Assembly (NCBI GenBank): GCA_035708205.1
Contig: DASSSY010000004.1
Location: forward strand, 535,859-599,858
Length of the DNA: 64,000 nucleotides
Source of the DNA: DASSSY01 sp035708205
GTDB taxonomy: Bacteria > Bacteroidota > Bacteroidia > Chitinophagales > Chitinophagaceae
Direction: 5' to 3'
Positions 1 to 8,662 of the stretch are shown here, piece after piece. The translations under genes and the position numbers were made by a program. Within the stretch, counting starts at the first letter, position 1. Each line of letters opens with the position of its first letter. The notes under the pieces are model-generated. The model saw nothing but the letters and a program-made list of their open reading frames with translations, was not told the DNA's origin and searched no databases.

Positions 1-902
1 ACGGGAATCTTATTTTTCCGGCAAACCTTTTTAATGGTGGAAATGATTTCGTTGACCATATAATTATAGTCATAGTCAAAGCTCAGGGAATGCTTGATGG
101 GAAATCCGCCGCCGATGTTCACACTGTCCAGTTCCGGGCAGATTTTTTTGAGTTGGCAGTAGATATTCAACACCTTGTTCAGCTCGCTCCAGTAATAGAT
201 ATCATCTTTAATGCCTTTGTTCATAAAGAAATGAAGCATCTTAAGCTGGAACTTGGCATTCCCTTTTAGCTTATCTACATAAAATTCCAGGATATCTCTT
301 TTGCGGATACCCAGCCTGGAGGTATAAAAATCAAATGTGGGTTCTTCTTCCGCGGCGATGCGGATCCCTACTTTTACCGGAGCGTCTGTACGAATGGACC
401 GGCTGTATTCTTCCAATTCCTGCACGTTATCCAGGATAGGTAATACGTTTTTGAAGCCGTCATTGACGAGTTTGGCTATATTTCGTGTATAGGGCTTTGT
501 TTTGAAGCCGTTGCAGATAATAAAGGTTTCCTTATTGATCTTTTGTTTTTTGTAAAGCTCCCTGATCAAATCAATATCATAAGCAAAGGACGTTTCCAAA
601 TGCACGTCATTTTTTAAAGTCTCTTCGACAATAAAAGAAAAATGGGAGCTCTTGGTGCAATAACAATAAAAATATTTGCCATCGTACCGGTGCTTCTTTA
701 TGGCATCGCCGAACATTTTCTTTGCTGCCTGAATTTGTTCGCCAATCTTAGGTAAATAAGTCAGCTTGAAAGGAGTCCCGTATTTATCAATCAGCTTTTT
801 GATGTTGATATCGTTGAACTGCAGATAGTTGTCGGTAACTTCAAAACCTTTTTGTGGAAAATCAAAGGTTTGATCCACAAGGCCGCGATAAGAATTGGTC
901 AT
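1..902 (-). CDS. speA: Arginine decarboxylase (biosynthetic, PLP-dependent), N-terminal 300 residues, runs off the window
   Basis: The gene begins at the ATG complement at 900-902 and is cut by the left window edge, so about 300 residues are visible; the bacteroidetal family is roughly 460 long. It belongs to the alanine-racemase-fold group III decarboxylases. The likely PLP lysine is Lys84 in CTKSSHF, matching the YAVKAN-type motif of the family. The segment VNIGGGFPIKHS near residue 265 fits the glycine-rich strand that contacts PLP phosphate. Expected role: cytosolic conversion of arginine to agmatine, the first step of polyamine synthesis. A TACTTTTG -7 element lies 45 bases upstream. The specific substrate (arginine, not ornithine or diaminopimelate) is inferred from resemblance to bacteroidetal proteins of that name; the C-terminal catalytic cysteine region cannot be seen. 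Confidence 0.8.
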   Translation of the reverse strand, partial: MTNSYRGLVDQTFDFPQKGFEVTDNYLQFNDINIKKLIDKYGTPFKLTYLPKIGEQIQAAKKMFGDAIKKHRYDGKYFYCYCTKSSHFSFIVEETLKNDVHLETSFAYDIDLIRELYKKQKINKETFIICNGFKTKPYTRNIAKLVNDGFKNVLPILDNVQELEEYSRSIRTDAPVKVGIRIAAEEEPTFDFYTSRLGIRKRDILEFYVDKLKGNAKFQLKMLHFFMNKGIKDDIYYWSELNKVLNIYCQLKKICPELDSVNIGGGFPIKHSLSFDYDYNYMVNEIISTIKKVCRKNKIP

Positions 903-946
903 TTACAATTTGCTAAAAAATGAAAAAACGGATTCCTCGTAAACTG

Positions 947-954
947 CAAAAGTA
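947..954 (-). promoter_or_regulatory. -7 element for speA
   Basis: On the minus strand this reads TACTTTTG, an exact match to the Bacteroidetes -7 consensus TAnnTTTG, 45 bases upstream of the speA start. I see no TTTG -33 box at the right spacing. Confidence 0.5.
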
Positions 955-1084
955 ATATTCCTCTAAATAATTTGACCTAAAAAAAATTGTCCGCTCCACA
1001 AGGAATGTTTGATTTTTATGAGGTCACAATTTTAGGCCATCAGCAGGAATACTTTTATCTTAGCTTTTTAATTCTAAAAAGTAG

Positions 1085-1618
1085 ATGATCATGAGCCTTG
1101 CCAGCGAATACACCCAGGTCACCCGAAAGATCTTTGAAATGTATAAAAAAATGGGCGATGCCGTTCTGGAACGGCTTTCTACTGAAGAACTGCATTATTG
1201 CCCCTCCTCGGAATCGAACAGCATCGCCGTTTTGGTGAAGCATATGAGCGGCAATATGCTATCCCGCTTCACCGATTTCCTGACAACGGACGGCGAGAAA
1301 GAATGGCGTGACCGGGATGGCGAGTTTGAAGATACCCTGGTCACTAAGGAAGAAATTATCGCTGCCTGGGAAAAAGGCTGGACCTGCCTGTTCACGGCGT
1401 TCAATTCCTTAACGGATGATGTGGTGGAAAACGGTAAGGCTGTCATCCGCCAGGAGCCTCATAGCATTGTGGCCGCCTTCAACCGTCAGTTGGCGCATTA
1501 TGCAGGTCATGTCGGCCAGATGGTGTACATCGCCAAAGTTATTCAGAATGAAGGCTGGAAGAGCCTTTCTATTCCTAAAGGAGCATCGAAGGGTTGGCGC
1601 CAACCTTTTCTGAAATAA
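1085..1618 (+). CDS. DUF1572 / DinB-superfamily protein
   Basis: This 177-residue soluble protein resembles the DUF1572 branch of the DinB/YfiT four-helix-bundle superfamily. Supporting features are the N-terminal region with EMYKKMGDAVLERLS, the VLVKHMSGNM segment with His53 and the C-terminal HYAGHVGQMVYIAK helix, whose two histidines occupy the usual metal-ligand positions of this fold. Members are small, probably metal-binding proteins, some acting as thiol transferases; no function is established for this branch. The start could be ATG 1085 or ATG 1091. The stop lies one base from the end of the convergent nhaA gene, with no terminator between them. A weak promoter-like TACTTTTA occurs at 1050-1057. 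Confidence 0.75.
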   Translation: MIMSLASEYTQVTRKIFEMYKKMGDAVLERLSTEELHYCPSSESNSIAVLVKHMSGNMLSRFTDFLTTDGEKEWRDRDGEFEDTLVTKEEIIAAWEKGWTCLFTAFNSLTDDVVENGKAVIRQEPHSIVAAFNRQLAHYAGHVGQMVYIAKVIQNEGWKSLSIPKGASKGWRQPFLK

Positions 1619-1619
1619 A

Positions 1620-2804
1620 TTAAAAGGCCTTTTTGAAGACCCGTTTTAGGTACAGGTAACCGGTTATTGCCGAAATTAAGGAGGCTGCCAGGACGGCAAT
1701 TTTTGCAGATACCTGGTCAGCCGGGTCGTTAAAGGCCAGCATGGAGATGAATATGGACATGGTAAAACCGATACCGGCAATCATACCCATACCGACCACG
1801 TGGCGCCAGTTTAAACCCTTGGGCAGCCGGGCCAGTTTTAATTTTACGGCCAGGAAAGCAAACAGGAATATCCCTAACGGCTTGCCCAGGATCAGCCCGC
1901 CGGCAATACCGTAGGTGGTCGTTTCTTTTAATAAGCTGCTCCAGGTGTGCGCGGGCAGTGGAATGGCAGTATTGGCTAAGGCAAAAACAGGAAGAATGAT
2001 AAAGTTGACCGGGTCATGGATGTGGTGCTCCAACTTTGGGATTCTGGAAAGCGGAATGGTAAAAGCCAGCAGGACGCCGGCCAGGGTGGCATGAACGCCC
2101 GAGTTGAACAGACCGTACCAAAGAACGGCGCCGGCCAAGAAATAAAGGTAGAGCCGCCGGACTTTCAATAGGTTTAAGACAACTAAAATCAATAAACAAC
2201 AACCTGCCAGCCCAAGATACAGCCAGTGGATATCTGCCGTATAAAAAACGGCGATGGCGATAATGGCACCGAGATCGTCAATAATGGCTAAAGCCGTTAA
2301 GAGTATCTTTAGAGGCATGGGAACCCCTTTGCCCAAAAGCGATAAAATTCCCAGCGAAAAGGCGATATCCGTAGCCATCGGAATCCCCCAGCCATGGGCC
2401 AAAGACGTATCATGATTCCAGAAAAGGTAAATAGTTGCGGGTATGATCATGCCGCCAATCGCAGCAATAACCGGCAAAGCCGACTGCCGGATACTGGATA
2501 ACTCCCCGATAAGCATTTCCCTTTTGATTTCCATACCTGCCAGAAAGAAGAAAACAGCCATTAGCGCATCATTGACAAAGGCTGTCAGGTCGTGCGGAAC
2601 GGCCAGGCCGCTTATGGGAGTATGTATTGGCGCTGCCCAAAAGTTAAGATAGGCTACATTGAAGCCCGAATTGGCAATGAATAAAGAGATGAAAGTACAG
2701 ATGATCAATACAATACCCACCGCCCGGCTGTCCTGAATAAATTCACGGATCGGCGACAATACGTATCTTTTAAGACCTGGCTTTTTTTTAGTTTTACGGG
2801 GCAT
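1620..2804 (-). CDS. nhaA: Na+/H+ antiporter NhaA
   Basis: A 394-residue inner-membrane antiporter of normal NhaA length with about 12 hydrophobic segments. It exchanges external protons for internal Na+ or Li+ and so controls sodium and pH. The diagnostic motifs are present: MATDIAFSLG with the conserved Asp of helix IV, and AIIDDLGAIIAIA with the paired ion-binding aspartates of helix V; FFFLAGMEIKREM is also typical. The N-terminus is basic (PRKTKKKPGLKR). The gene is separated from pdhC, upstream on the same strand, by about 100 bases that hold a terminator-like hairpin and a TACCTTTA -7 element, so it is probably transcribed on its own. Confidence 0.95.
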   Translation of the reverse strand: MPRKTKKKPGLKRYVLSPIREFIQDSRAVGIVLIICTFISLFIANSGFNVAYLNFWAAPIHTPISGLAVPHDLTAFVNDALMAVFFFLAGMEIKREMLIGELSSIRQSALPVIAAIGGMIIPATIYLFWNHDTSLAHGWGIPMATDIAFSLGILSLLGKGVPMPLKILLTALAIIDDLGAIIAIAVFYTADIHWLYLGLAGCCLLILVVLNLLKVRRLYLYFLAGAVLWYGLFNSGVHATLAGVLLAFTIPLSRIPKLEHHIHDPVNFIILPVFALANTAIPLPAHTWSSLLKETTTYGIAGGLILGKPLGIFLFAFLAVKLKLARLPKGLNWRHVVGMGMIAGIGFTMSIFISMLAFNDPADQVSAKIAVLAASLISAITGYLYLKRVFKKAF

Positions 2805-2823
2805 TTGCTGAAGAATTATGGCA

Positions 2824-2831
2824 TAAAGGTA
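2824..2831 (-). promoter_or_regulatory. Possible -7 element for nhaA
   Basis: On the minus strand this reads TACCTTTA, seven of eight positions of the usual TACCTTTG, 20 bases upstream of the nhaA start and just after the pdhC terminator hairpin. No clear -33 box. Confidence 0.4.
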
Positions 2832-2833
2832 AG

Positions 2834-2880
2834 AAGCCGTCTGCTTTTCAGGGCGTATTATCCTTAAAGCAAACGGCCTT
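2834..2880 (-). terminator. Hairpin terminator after pdhC
   Basis: Imperfect inverted repeat, arms 2834-2847 and 2866-2880 (minus strand AAGGCCGTTTGCTTT and AAAGCAGACGGCTT), lying just beyond the pdhC stop. The T-rich tail is short, so termination may be partial. Confidence 0.55.
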
Positions 2881-2904
2881 GTATGGTTAAATCTACCCTT
2901 GGGC

Positions 2905-4503
2905 TTATACCAGCATGGTTACGGGATTTTCTATATAGCTTTTTAAGGTTTGCAGGAATGCCGCTCCCTTGGCGCCGTCCACCACGCGGTGGTCACAGCT
3001 TAAGGTTATTTTCAGGATATGGCGCACCACCACCTCGCCGTTTTCGACAACCGGCTCGGGGTTGATCTTGCCAACGGCAAGGATGCAGCTGTCTGGCGGA
3101 TTGATGATGGCGGTAAAGTCATCTATATCCATCATCCCTAAGTTGGATACGGTAAACGTATTGCCTGTAAATTCCTGGGGTTGCAATTTTTTATTCCTGG
3201 CTTTTTCAATCAGCTCGCCGGCTTCCTGCGCAATCTGTGCCAGTGATTTGGTGTCGGTAAATTTAATAACCGGCACGATAAGGCCTTCGGGAATGGCTAC
3301 CGCCGTACCGACGCTGATATGGTTGTTCTGGCGGATAAAATCGCCCATCCAGGAACTGTTCACTTCCGGATGCTGGCGTAGGGCCATGGCGCAGGCTTTT
3401 AAGATGAAGTCATTAAAAGAGATTTTTACCGGGGAAACCGCGTTCATGGTCTTACGTGCGGCAATGGCGTCGTCCATTTTTACCGACATCTTCAGGTAGA
3501 AATGCGGTGCTGAAAATTTGCTTTCGCTCAGGCGGCGGGCCACTGTCTTGCGCATTTGCGTCAACGGGATGTCGGTATAGCTTTCCTGCCCTGGTGTAGT
3601 TGCAACTGCTGCTGACGGTTGGGCGTTTGGCTTGTAATTTTCGATATCCCTTTTGATGATCCTGCCACCATCACCGGTACCGGTAACTGAAGACAAGCTA
3701 ATGCCTTTTTCCCTGGCCATTTTTTTGGCCAGGGGAGATGCTTTAACACGTTCGTCATCACTATCCTGATGAGGCGGTGTTGCGGCCTGGGCGGCATTTG
3801 ACGGCGTTGCCCGGGATTTCTCTTCTGCTGGTTGGCTGCCCGAGGCGGATTTTTCGTCTTTTTCATCCAGCAAAGCGGAAATATCCGTTCCCTTTTTGCC
3901 GACAATGGCGATAATCTGATTGACTTTTGCCGCTTTCCCGGCGGGAACGCCAATGTGCAGCAGGGTGCCGTCTACATAAGGCATCACTTCCATGGTCGCT
4001 TTGTCGGTTTCCACCTCAGCTATGGCATCATCGGCTTTTACGTCATCGCCTTCTTTTTTCAGCCAGTTCAGGATCTTGCCTTCTTTCATGGTGTCGCTGA
4101 GCAGCGGCATCCGGATGACCGTTGCTTCTTTGGAAGATGGTTTTTCCTTTTTGATTTCGGGCTGGCTGTCCGCTGCTGTTGTTTTTTCCGCTTTGACGGC
4201 CTGCTTCCCTTTATCAGTAGGGTGGTCGTGCTGTTCAGCATCCAATAATGCCTGGTAATCTTCGCCTTTTTTACCGACAATGGCGATGACGCCGTTGACC
4301 GGAGCGGCTTCACCTTTCTTGACGCCAATATATAATAATGTGCCTTCAACATAAGGCATGACATCCATGGTGGCTTTATCGGTTTCGACTTCTGCGATGA
4401 CATCATCAGCTTTTACTTTGTCGCCAACTTTTTTATGCCATTCTGCAATAACACCTTCCTTCATGGTATCGCTCAATAGAGGCATGCGTATTACTTCAGC
4501 CAT
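2905..4503 (-). CDS. pdhC: Pyruvate dehydrogenase complex E2, dihydrolipoamide acetyltransferase with two lipoyl domains
   Basis: A 532-residue E2 core subunit that moves acetyl groups from E1 to CoA on swinging lipoyl arms. Domains in order: lipoyl domain 1 (residues 3-78, lipoylated Lys43 in VETDKATMDV); an acidic and Ala-rich linker; lipoyl domain 2 (about 128-203, Lys168 in VETDKATMEV); a second linker; a peripheral E3/E1-binding domain (around 250-290, KASPLAKKMAREKG to GGRIIKRDI); and the acetyltransferase core. Near residue 505 the core carries SCDHRVVDGA, with the catalytic histidine and aspartate. Two near-identical lipoyl domains are common in this family. No E1 or E3 gene is adjacent. 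The assignment to pyruvate over other 2-oxoacids rests on the duplicated RMPLLSDTM-type lipoyl domain. Confidence 0.92.
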   Translation of the reverse strand: MAEVIRMPLLSDTMKEGVIAEWHKKVGDKVKADDVIAEVETDKATMDVMPYVEGTLLYIGVKKGEAAPVNGVIAIVGKKGEDYQALLDAEQHDHPTDKGKQAVKAEKTTAADSQPEIKKEKPSSKEATVIRMPLLSDTMKEGKILNWLKKEGDDVKADDAIAEVETDKATMEVMPYVDGTLLHIGVPAGKAAKVNQIIAIVGKKGTDISALLDEKDEKSASGSQPAEEKSRATPSNAAQAATPPHQDSDDERVKASPLAKKMAREKGISLSSVTGTGDGGRIIKRDIENYKPNAQPSAAVATTPGQESYTDIPLTQMRKTVARRLSESKFSAPHFYLKMSVKMDDAIAARKTMNAVSPVKISFNDFILKACAMALRQHPEVNSSWMGDFIRQNNHISVGTAVAIPEGLIVPVIKFTDTKSLAQIAQEAGELIEKARNKKLQPQEFTGNTFTVSNLGMMDIDDFTAIINPPDSCILAVGKINPEPVVENGEVVVRHILKITLSCDHRVVDGAKGAAFLQTLKSYIENPVTMLV

Positions 4504-4720
4504 ATTTTGAAAATATTATCTTGCTATTTTTAATTTGAAGGCTCAAAATTAGTTATTTTAAGCGGAATAAAGGAAAGATTTCAGTCTTTAGTGAATTTAT
4601 TTGTCGCTAAAAAGAGCTGGATTGATAAAAGAAGCGGAAAATATTTTTTTTCATGTTTAGGACGTGAGACCATGATGGGATTATTTTTCTTAACTTTAAC
4701 GGGAACAGGTTTTTTATGCC

Positions 4721-5428
4721 TTGCATAAACACACTCATATTTTAGACGAGCTTTTAAATTTGTTTTTTCCAAGACAATGTAGCGGCTGCCATGAAATTTT
4801 AATGGCCGGCGAAAGGATTTTGTGTTTGAAATGCCGCTTGCGTCTTCCAAGGACAAATTTTCATTTGATGGACCGAAACCCGGTGTGGATGAAGTTTATG
4901 GGGCGTTTACCTGTCCGGAAGGCCAGTGCCTTTTTATATTTCACCCAGGATGGTCGGGTACAGCGGTTATTGCATCAGTTTAAATATGAGGGCAGGAAGG
5001 ATGTGGGGATATTTCTGAGCGGTTTATTTGCTGAAGATTTATTGGCGCATCATTGGTTGCAGACTATTGATATTATTATGCCCTTGCCTATCCATGCAAA
5101 AAAGCAAAGGATGCGCGGGTATAATCAGGCAACGGTTATTGCATATGCTTTGAGCCGGGCCTCCGGACTTCCGGTTGTCGATAAAACGGCACTTATTAAG
5201 GTAAGCCAGACGGCTTCCCAGACAAGGAAAAGCCGTCTGGAGCGGTTGCAGAACGTGCAGAATGCCTTCCACCTCAGGGATGGAAAAGCAATGAAAGGCA
5301 AGCATATCCTTATTGTCGATGACGTCCTGACTACCGGCGCTACTCTTGAGGCCTGTGCCCTGGAGGTGCTCGGGGCACAGCCGTCAGGTATAAGCCTGGC
5401 AACGTTGGCAGTGGCTTCGGATATTTAA
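4721..5428 (+). CDS. comF: ComF-family protein (phosphoribosyltransferase-like), TTG start
   Basis: A 235-residue ComF-family protein. The N-terminus has a four-cysteine zinc site (CSGC and CLKC, residues about 20-39) and the C-terminus has the PRPP-loop motif HILIVDDVLTTGAT of type I phosphoribosyltransferases. Relatives are needed for DNA uptake in naturally competent bacteria, where ComF acts on incoming single strands in the cytosol; whether this organism is competent cannot be told from the window. The reading frame has a stop at 4697-4699 and no ATG before the zinc cysteines, so TTG at 4721 is the only start that keeps the complete zinc site. It stands alone, divergent from pdhC. Confidence 0.88.
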   Translation: MHKHTHILDELLNLFFPRQCSGCHEILMAGERILCLKCRLRLPRTNFHLMDRNPVWMKFMGRLPVRKASAFLYFTQDGRVQRLLHQFKYEGRKDVGIFLSGLFAEDLLAHHWLQTIDIIMPLPIHAKKQRMRGYNQATVIAYALSRASGLPVVDKTALIKVSQTASQTRKSRLERLQNVQNAFHLRDGKAMKGKHILIVDDVLTTGATLEACALEVLGAQPSGISLATLAVASDI

Positions 5429-5440
5429 AATATTCTTGTT

Positions 5441-5477
5441 CGGCATTTCCAGATTAGGAAGTACCTCTGAAATGCCG
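5441..5477 (+). terminator. Hairpin after comF
   Basis: Perfect 9-base arms, CGGCATTTC at 5441-5449 and GAAATGCCG at 5469-5477, 12 bases after the comF stop. There is no T-tract, so it may act as a weak terminator or mRNA 3' end. Confidence 0.4.
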
Positions 5478-5522
5478 GTTAGGTAAGATAATACAAAAAT
5501 AATTCTTCAAATGATCCGGCTT

Positions 5523-5553
5523 TTTCTAATATCAAAGTAATTTCCTACCTTTG
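5523..5553 (+). promoter_or_regulatory. Promoter of fusA
   Basis: TTTC at 5523-5526, 19-base spacer, then TACCTTTG at 5546-5553, the Bacteroidetes housekeeping promoter form. The fusA ATG follows 43 bases later. Confidence 0.75.
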
Positions 5554-5596
5554 CAGCCTTAAAAAAATTAATATTAATATTTAATTTTCAATTGTC

Positions 5597-7741
5597 ATGT
5601 CAGACTTACGCTTACAGCGAAATTTTGGAATTGCCGCCCACATTGATGCGGGTAAGACCACAACTACGGAACGTATTTTATATTATACCGGTGTCAACCA
5701 TAAAATTGGGGAAGTGCACGAAGGCGGCGCTACCATGGACTGGATGGCGCAGGAGCAGGAAAGAGGGATTACCATTACTTCCGCTGCAACAACCTGTTAC
5801 TGGAACTTCCCGACTGTACAGGGGAAGCCTACTCCGGATGCTAAAAAATACAAATTCAATATCATTGATACTCCGGGGCACGTGGATTTTACCATTGAGG
5901 TAGAGCGTTCCATGCGTGTATTGGATGGCCTGGTGGCTTTGTTTTCAGCTGTAGATGGCGTTGAACCCCAATCTGAAACTGTTTGGCGTCAGGCAACCCG
6001 TTATAAGGTTCCGCGGATCGGGTTCGTTAATAAAATGGACCGTATCGGCGCGGACTTCCTCATGGTTGTACAGCAGGTAAAGGATATGCTGGGCGCAAAA
6101 GCTATTCCGCTACAGTTGCCGATCGGTGCTGAAGATGATTTCAAGGGTGTCGTTGATCTGGTGACCATGAAATCCGTGGTTTGGGATGACGAGAGCCTGG
6201 GAATGACTTATACCGAAGGCGAAGTGCCTGCCGATATGCTGGAAGAAGCACAAAAATGGCGTAGTGAACTGGTTGAAGCCGTTGCGGAATATGATGAGAG
6301 CCTGATGGAAAAATTCTTTGAAGACCCTAATTCAATCTCTGAAGATGAAATCCATGAAGCTATTCGTAAAGCTACCATCGATTTAAGCATTATTCCAATG
6401 GTATGTGGCTCTTCTTATAAAAATAAAGGAGTGCAGAAAATGTTGGATTGTGTTATCCGCTACCTGCCCAGCCCTGTAGATGTTGATGCCATCATAGGCC
6501 ATGATCCTGACGATGCTGAAAAAGAATTAATTCGTAAACCTGACGCTAAAGAACCGTTTGCCGCTTTAGCTTTTAAGATCATGACGGATCCTTTCGTAGG
6601 CCGTTTGGCATTTTTCCGTGTGTATTCGGGTCATTTGGATGCCGGTTCTTATGTATTGAATGTTCGTTCGGGAAAGAAAGAGCGTATCAGCCGTATCATG
6701 CAGATGCATTCTAACAAGCAAAACCCGATTGATTTTATTGAAGCTGGCGATATTGGCGCCGCTGTAGGATTTAAAGATATTAAAACCGGGGACACGCTTT
6801 GCGATGAAAAAGCGCCGATCGTTCTGGAAAACATGTTTATTCCTGATCCGGTGATCTCCATCGCCATCGAGCCCAAAACTCAGGCTGATGTGGACAAGAT
6901 GGGTATGGCTATCGCCAAATTGGTGGAAGAGGATCCTACCTTGCGCGTAAAGTCTGATGAAGATACCGGGCAGACCGTATTAAGCGGTATGGGCGAATTG
7001 CACCTGGATATCATTTTAGATCGTATGAAACGGGAATTTAAAGTGGATGTGAACCAAGGTGCACCTCAGGTAGCTTATAAAGAAGCATTTACCATGCAGG
7101 TCACTCATCGTGAAGTGTATAAGAAACAATCCGGCGGCCGTGGTAAATTTGCTGATATCCAGTTTGAAATCGGACCTGCGGAAGAAGAATTCCTGAAAGA
7201 AGACAAAGGGGCTTTCCAGTTTGTCAATGATATCTTTGGTGGTGCGATTCCGAAGGAATTCATCCCTGCCATCCAGAAAGGTTTTGAAACGTCTATGAGC
7301 AGTGGTGTATTAGCCGGTTATCCGGTAGAAAGTATGCGTGTTCGTATTTTTGACGGATCCTTCCACCAGGTCGATTCAGACTCTATGTCTTTTGAGCTTT
7401 GTGCTAAATCCGCTTTCCGTGAAGCCGGCAGAATGGCGAAACCCATTATCCTGGAACCGATCATGAAAGTGGAAGTTTTAACACCGGATCAGTACATGGG
7501 GGATGTCACCGGTGACTTAAATCGTCGTCGCGCTTTATTGGAAGGTATGGACAGCCGTAATAACCTTCAGGTGATTAAAGCAAAGGTACCGTTGAGCGAA
7601 ATGTTCGGTTATGTAACGCAATTGCGTTCCTTGTCCTCCGGTCGTGCTACTTCAACTATGGAATTTAGCCATTATGCACAGGCGCCGAAGAATATTGAGG
7701 AAGAAGTGGTCGCTAAAGCCAAAGGAAAAGTAACGGCTTAA
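5597..7741 (+). CDS. fusA: Elongation factor G
   Basis: A 714-residue translational GTPase that drives translocation of tRNA and mRNA on the ribosome. G-domain motifs are intact: AHIDAGKTTTTER (G1, residues about 14-26), the RGITITSAA switch I segment, DTPGHVDF (G3) and NKMD (G4). Domain II, III, IV and V sequence follows to a normal C-terminus, including the domain IV stretch QSGGRGKFADIQFEI. The ATG at 5597 gives the usual short MSDLRLQRNFGIAAH start. It is a single gene here, flanked by its own promoter and a strong terminator and not inside a str operon with rpsL, rpsG and tuf. Confidence 0.96.
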   Translation: MSDLRLQRNFGIAAHIDAGKTTTTERILYYTGVNHKIGEVHEGGATMDWMAQEQERGITITSAATTCYWNFPTVQGKPTPDAKKYKFNIIDTPGHVDFTIEVERSMRVLDGLVALFSAVDGVEPQSETVWRQATRYKVPRIGFVNKMDRIGADFLMVVQQVKDMLGAKAIPLQLPIGAEDDFKGVVDLVTMKSVVWDDESLGMTYTEGEVPADMLEEAQKWRSELVEAVAEYDESLMEKFFEDPNSISEDEIHEAIRKATIDLSIIPMVCGSSYKNKGVQKMLDCVIRYLPSPVDVDAIIGHDPDDAEKELIRKPDAKEPFAALAFKIMTDPFVGRLAFFRVYSGHLDAGSYVLNVRSGKKERISRIMQMHSNKQNPIDFIEAGDIGAAVGFKDIKTGDTLCDEKAPIVLENMFIPDPVISIAIEPKTQADVDKMGMAIAKLVEEDPTLRVKSDEDTGQTVLSGMGELHLDIILDRMKREFKVDVNQGAPQVAYKEAFTMQVTHREVYKKQSGGRGKFADIQFEIGPAEEEFLKEDKGAFQFVNDIFGGAIPKEFIPAIQKGFETSMSSGVLAGYPVESMRVRIFDGSFHQVDSDSMSFELCAKSAFREAGRMAKPIILEPIMKVEVLTPDQYMGDVTGDLNRRRALLEGMDSRNNLQVIKAKVPLSEMFGYVTQLRSLSSGRATSTMEFSHYAQAPKNIEEEVVAKAKGKVTA

Positions 7742-7775
7742 TCCCGGACCCGCTTCTTTAGAATTATTGAACCAG

Positions 7776-7814
7776 GCCGCTATTACTTATGAGCATAAGT
7801 GTAGCGGCTTTTTT
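7776..7814 (+). terminator. Strong rho-independent terminator of fusA
   Basis: Arms GCCGCTA and TAGCGGC (7776-7782, 7802-7808) with a further ACTTAT/ATAAGT inner pairing, followed directly by six T. Confidence 0.9.
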
Positions 7815-7916
7815 GTCAAAACTATTGCCCGCATTAATCCATTCTAATTTAGTGTACTAAACTTTTAGTTGGTTTTTGCGTCAAACGATTATCATTTTAA
7901 ACACTGAAAAAATAAT

Positions 7917-8573
7917 ATGAATATGAAGAAGTTATTGTCAGTATTGATGCTCCTCAGTTTTGTAGCCGTGACAAACGTTCACGCGCAGGATGCCAAAGCA
8001 AAATCGATTATGGATAAGGTAAGCGCCAATTTAAAGCGGGCAAAAGCGATCAGCGCTAATTTTTCCCTATCGGTAATTGATGGTCACGGGAAAAAGCAAA
8101 TGACACAAACCGGAATTTTTCAAATGAAGGGAAATAAATATAAAGTGACGTTAAAAAGCGGCCAGGAAATTATTTGCGATGCCCGGTCAGTTTGGACCTA
8201 TATGCCCAAAAATAAGGAAGTACAGGTGAGCGCCTATAGCCCGGAGACCCAAACCATTTCCCCTTCAAAACTATTTTCCGGTTCCTACGAGAAGGAGTAT
8301 ACGTACAGTTATACCGGTACAAAAACGATTGGCGGAAAGAAAGTTGCGGTAGTTACCTTAAAGCCGAAGAAACAAAACGCCGGTTTTTCCAAGGTGGACC
8401 TGTATGTCAATACCGGTACCAATATGATTGCCGGTGGCTATGTTTACGGCACAGCCGGATCGTCTTACGCTTACAGCATTTCCAATGTGAAAACGGCTGC
8501 TGATATCAGCAACAGTGTCTTTACATTTAATACCAAGACCCATCCCGGTGTAGATGTGATAGATTTACGCTAA
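7917..8573 (+). CDS. LolA-like outer-membrane lipoprotein carrier protein
   Basis: A 218-residue periplasmic protein with a clear Sec signal (MKKLLSVLMLLSFVAVTNVHA, cleaved before QDAKAK). The mature part matches the LolA/LolB-type half-barrel: KSIMDKVSANLKRAKAISANFSL, then a hydrophobic-sheet region with ICDARSVWTYMPKNKEVQVS. LolA carries lipoproteins from the inner to the outer membrane; Bacteroidetes also have LolA paralogues of unknown role. The start is either ATG 7917 or ATG 7923; the second gives the more usual MKK signal start. The gene is monocistronic, between the fusA terminator and its own terminator. Confidence 0.82.
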   Translation: MNMKKLLSVLMLLSFVAVTNVHAQDAKAKSIMDKVSANLKRAKAISANFSLSVIDGHGKKQMTQTGIFQMKGNKYKVTLKSGQEIICDARSVWTYMPKNKEVQVSAYSPETQTISPSKLFSGSYEKEYTYSYTGTKTIGGKKVAVVTLKPKKQNAGFSKVDLYVNTGTNMIAGGYVYGTAGSSYAYSISNVKTAADISNSVFTFNTKTHPGVDVIDLR

Positions 8574-8590
8574 GATCCGCAAAGCGTAGC

Positions 8591-8632
8591 AAAAGCCAGA
8601 AATGATCATGCTCATTTCCGGCTTTTGTTTTT
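8591..8632 (+). terminator. Rho-independent terminator of the lolA-like gene
   Basis: Long hairpin with arms AAAAGCCAGAAATGA and TCATTTCCGGCTTTT (8591-8626, one mismatch), followed by GTTTTTG. Confidence 0.88.
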
Positions 8633-8640
8633 GAATCCGG

Positions 8641-8648
8641 TAAATTTG
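8641..8648 (+). promoter_or_regulatory. -7 element before the MORN/TonB-C gene
   Basis: TAAATTTG fits TAnnTTTG exactly and ends 14 bases before the ATG at 8663, so the 5' leader must be very short. Confidence 0.5.
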
Positions 8649-8662
8649 CGGAAACGTACCTT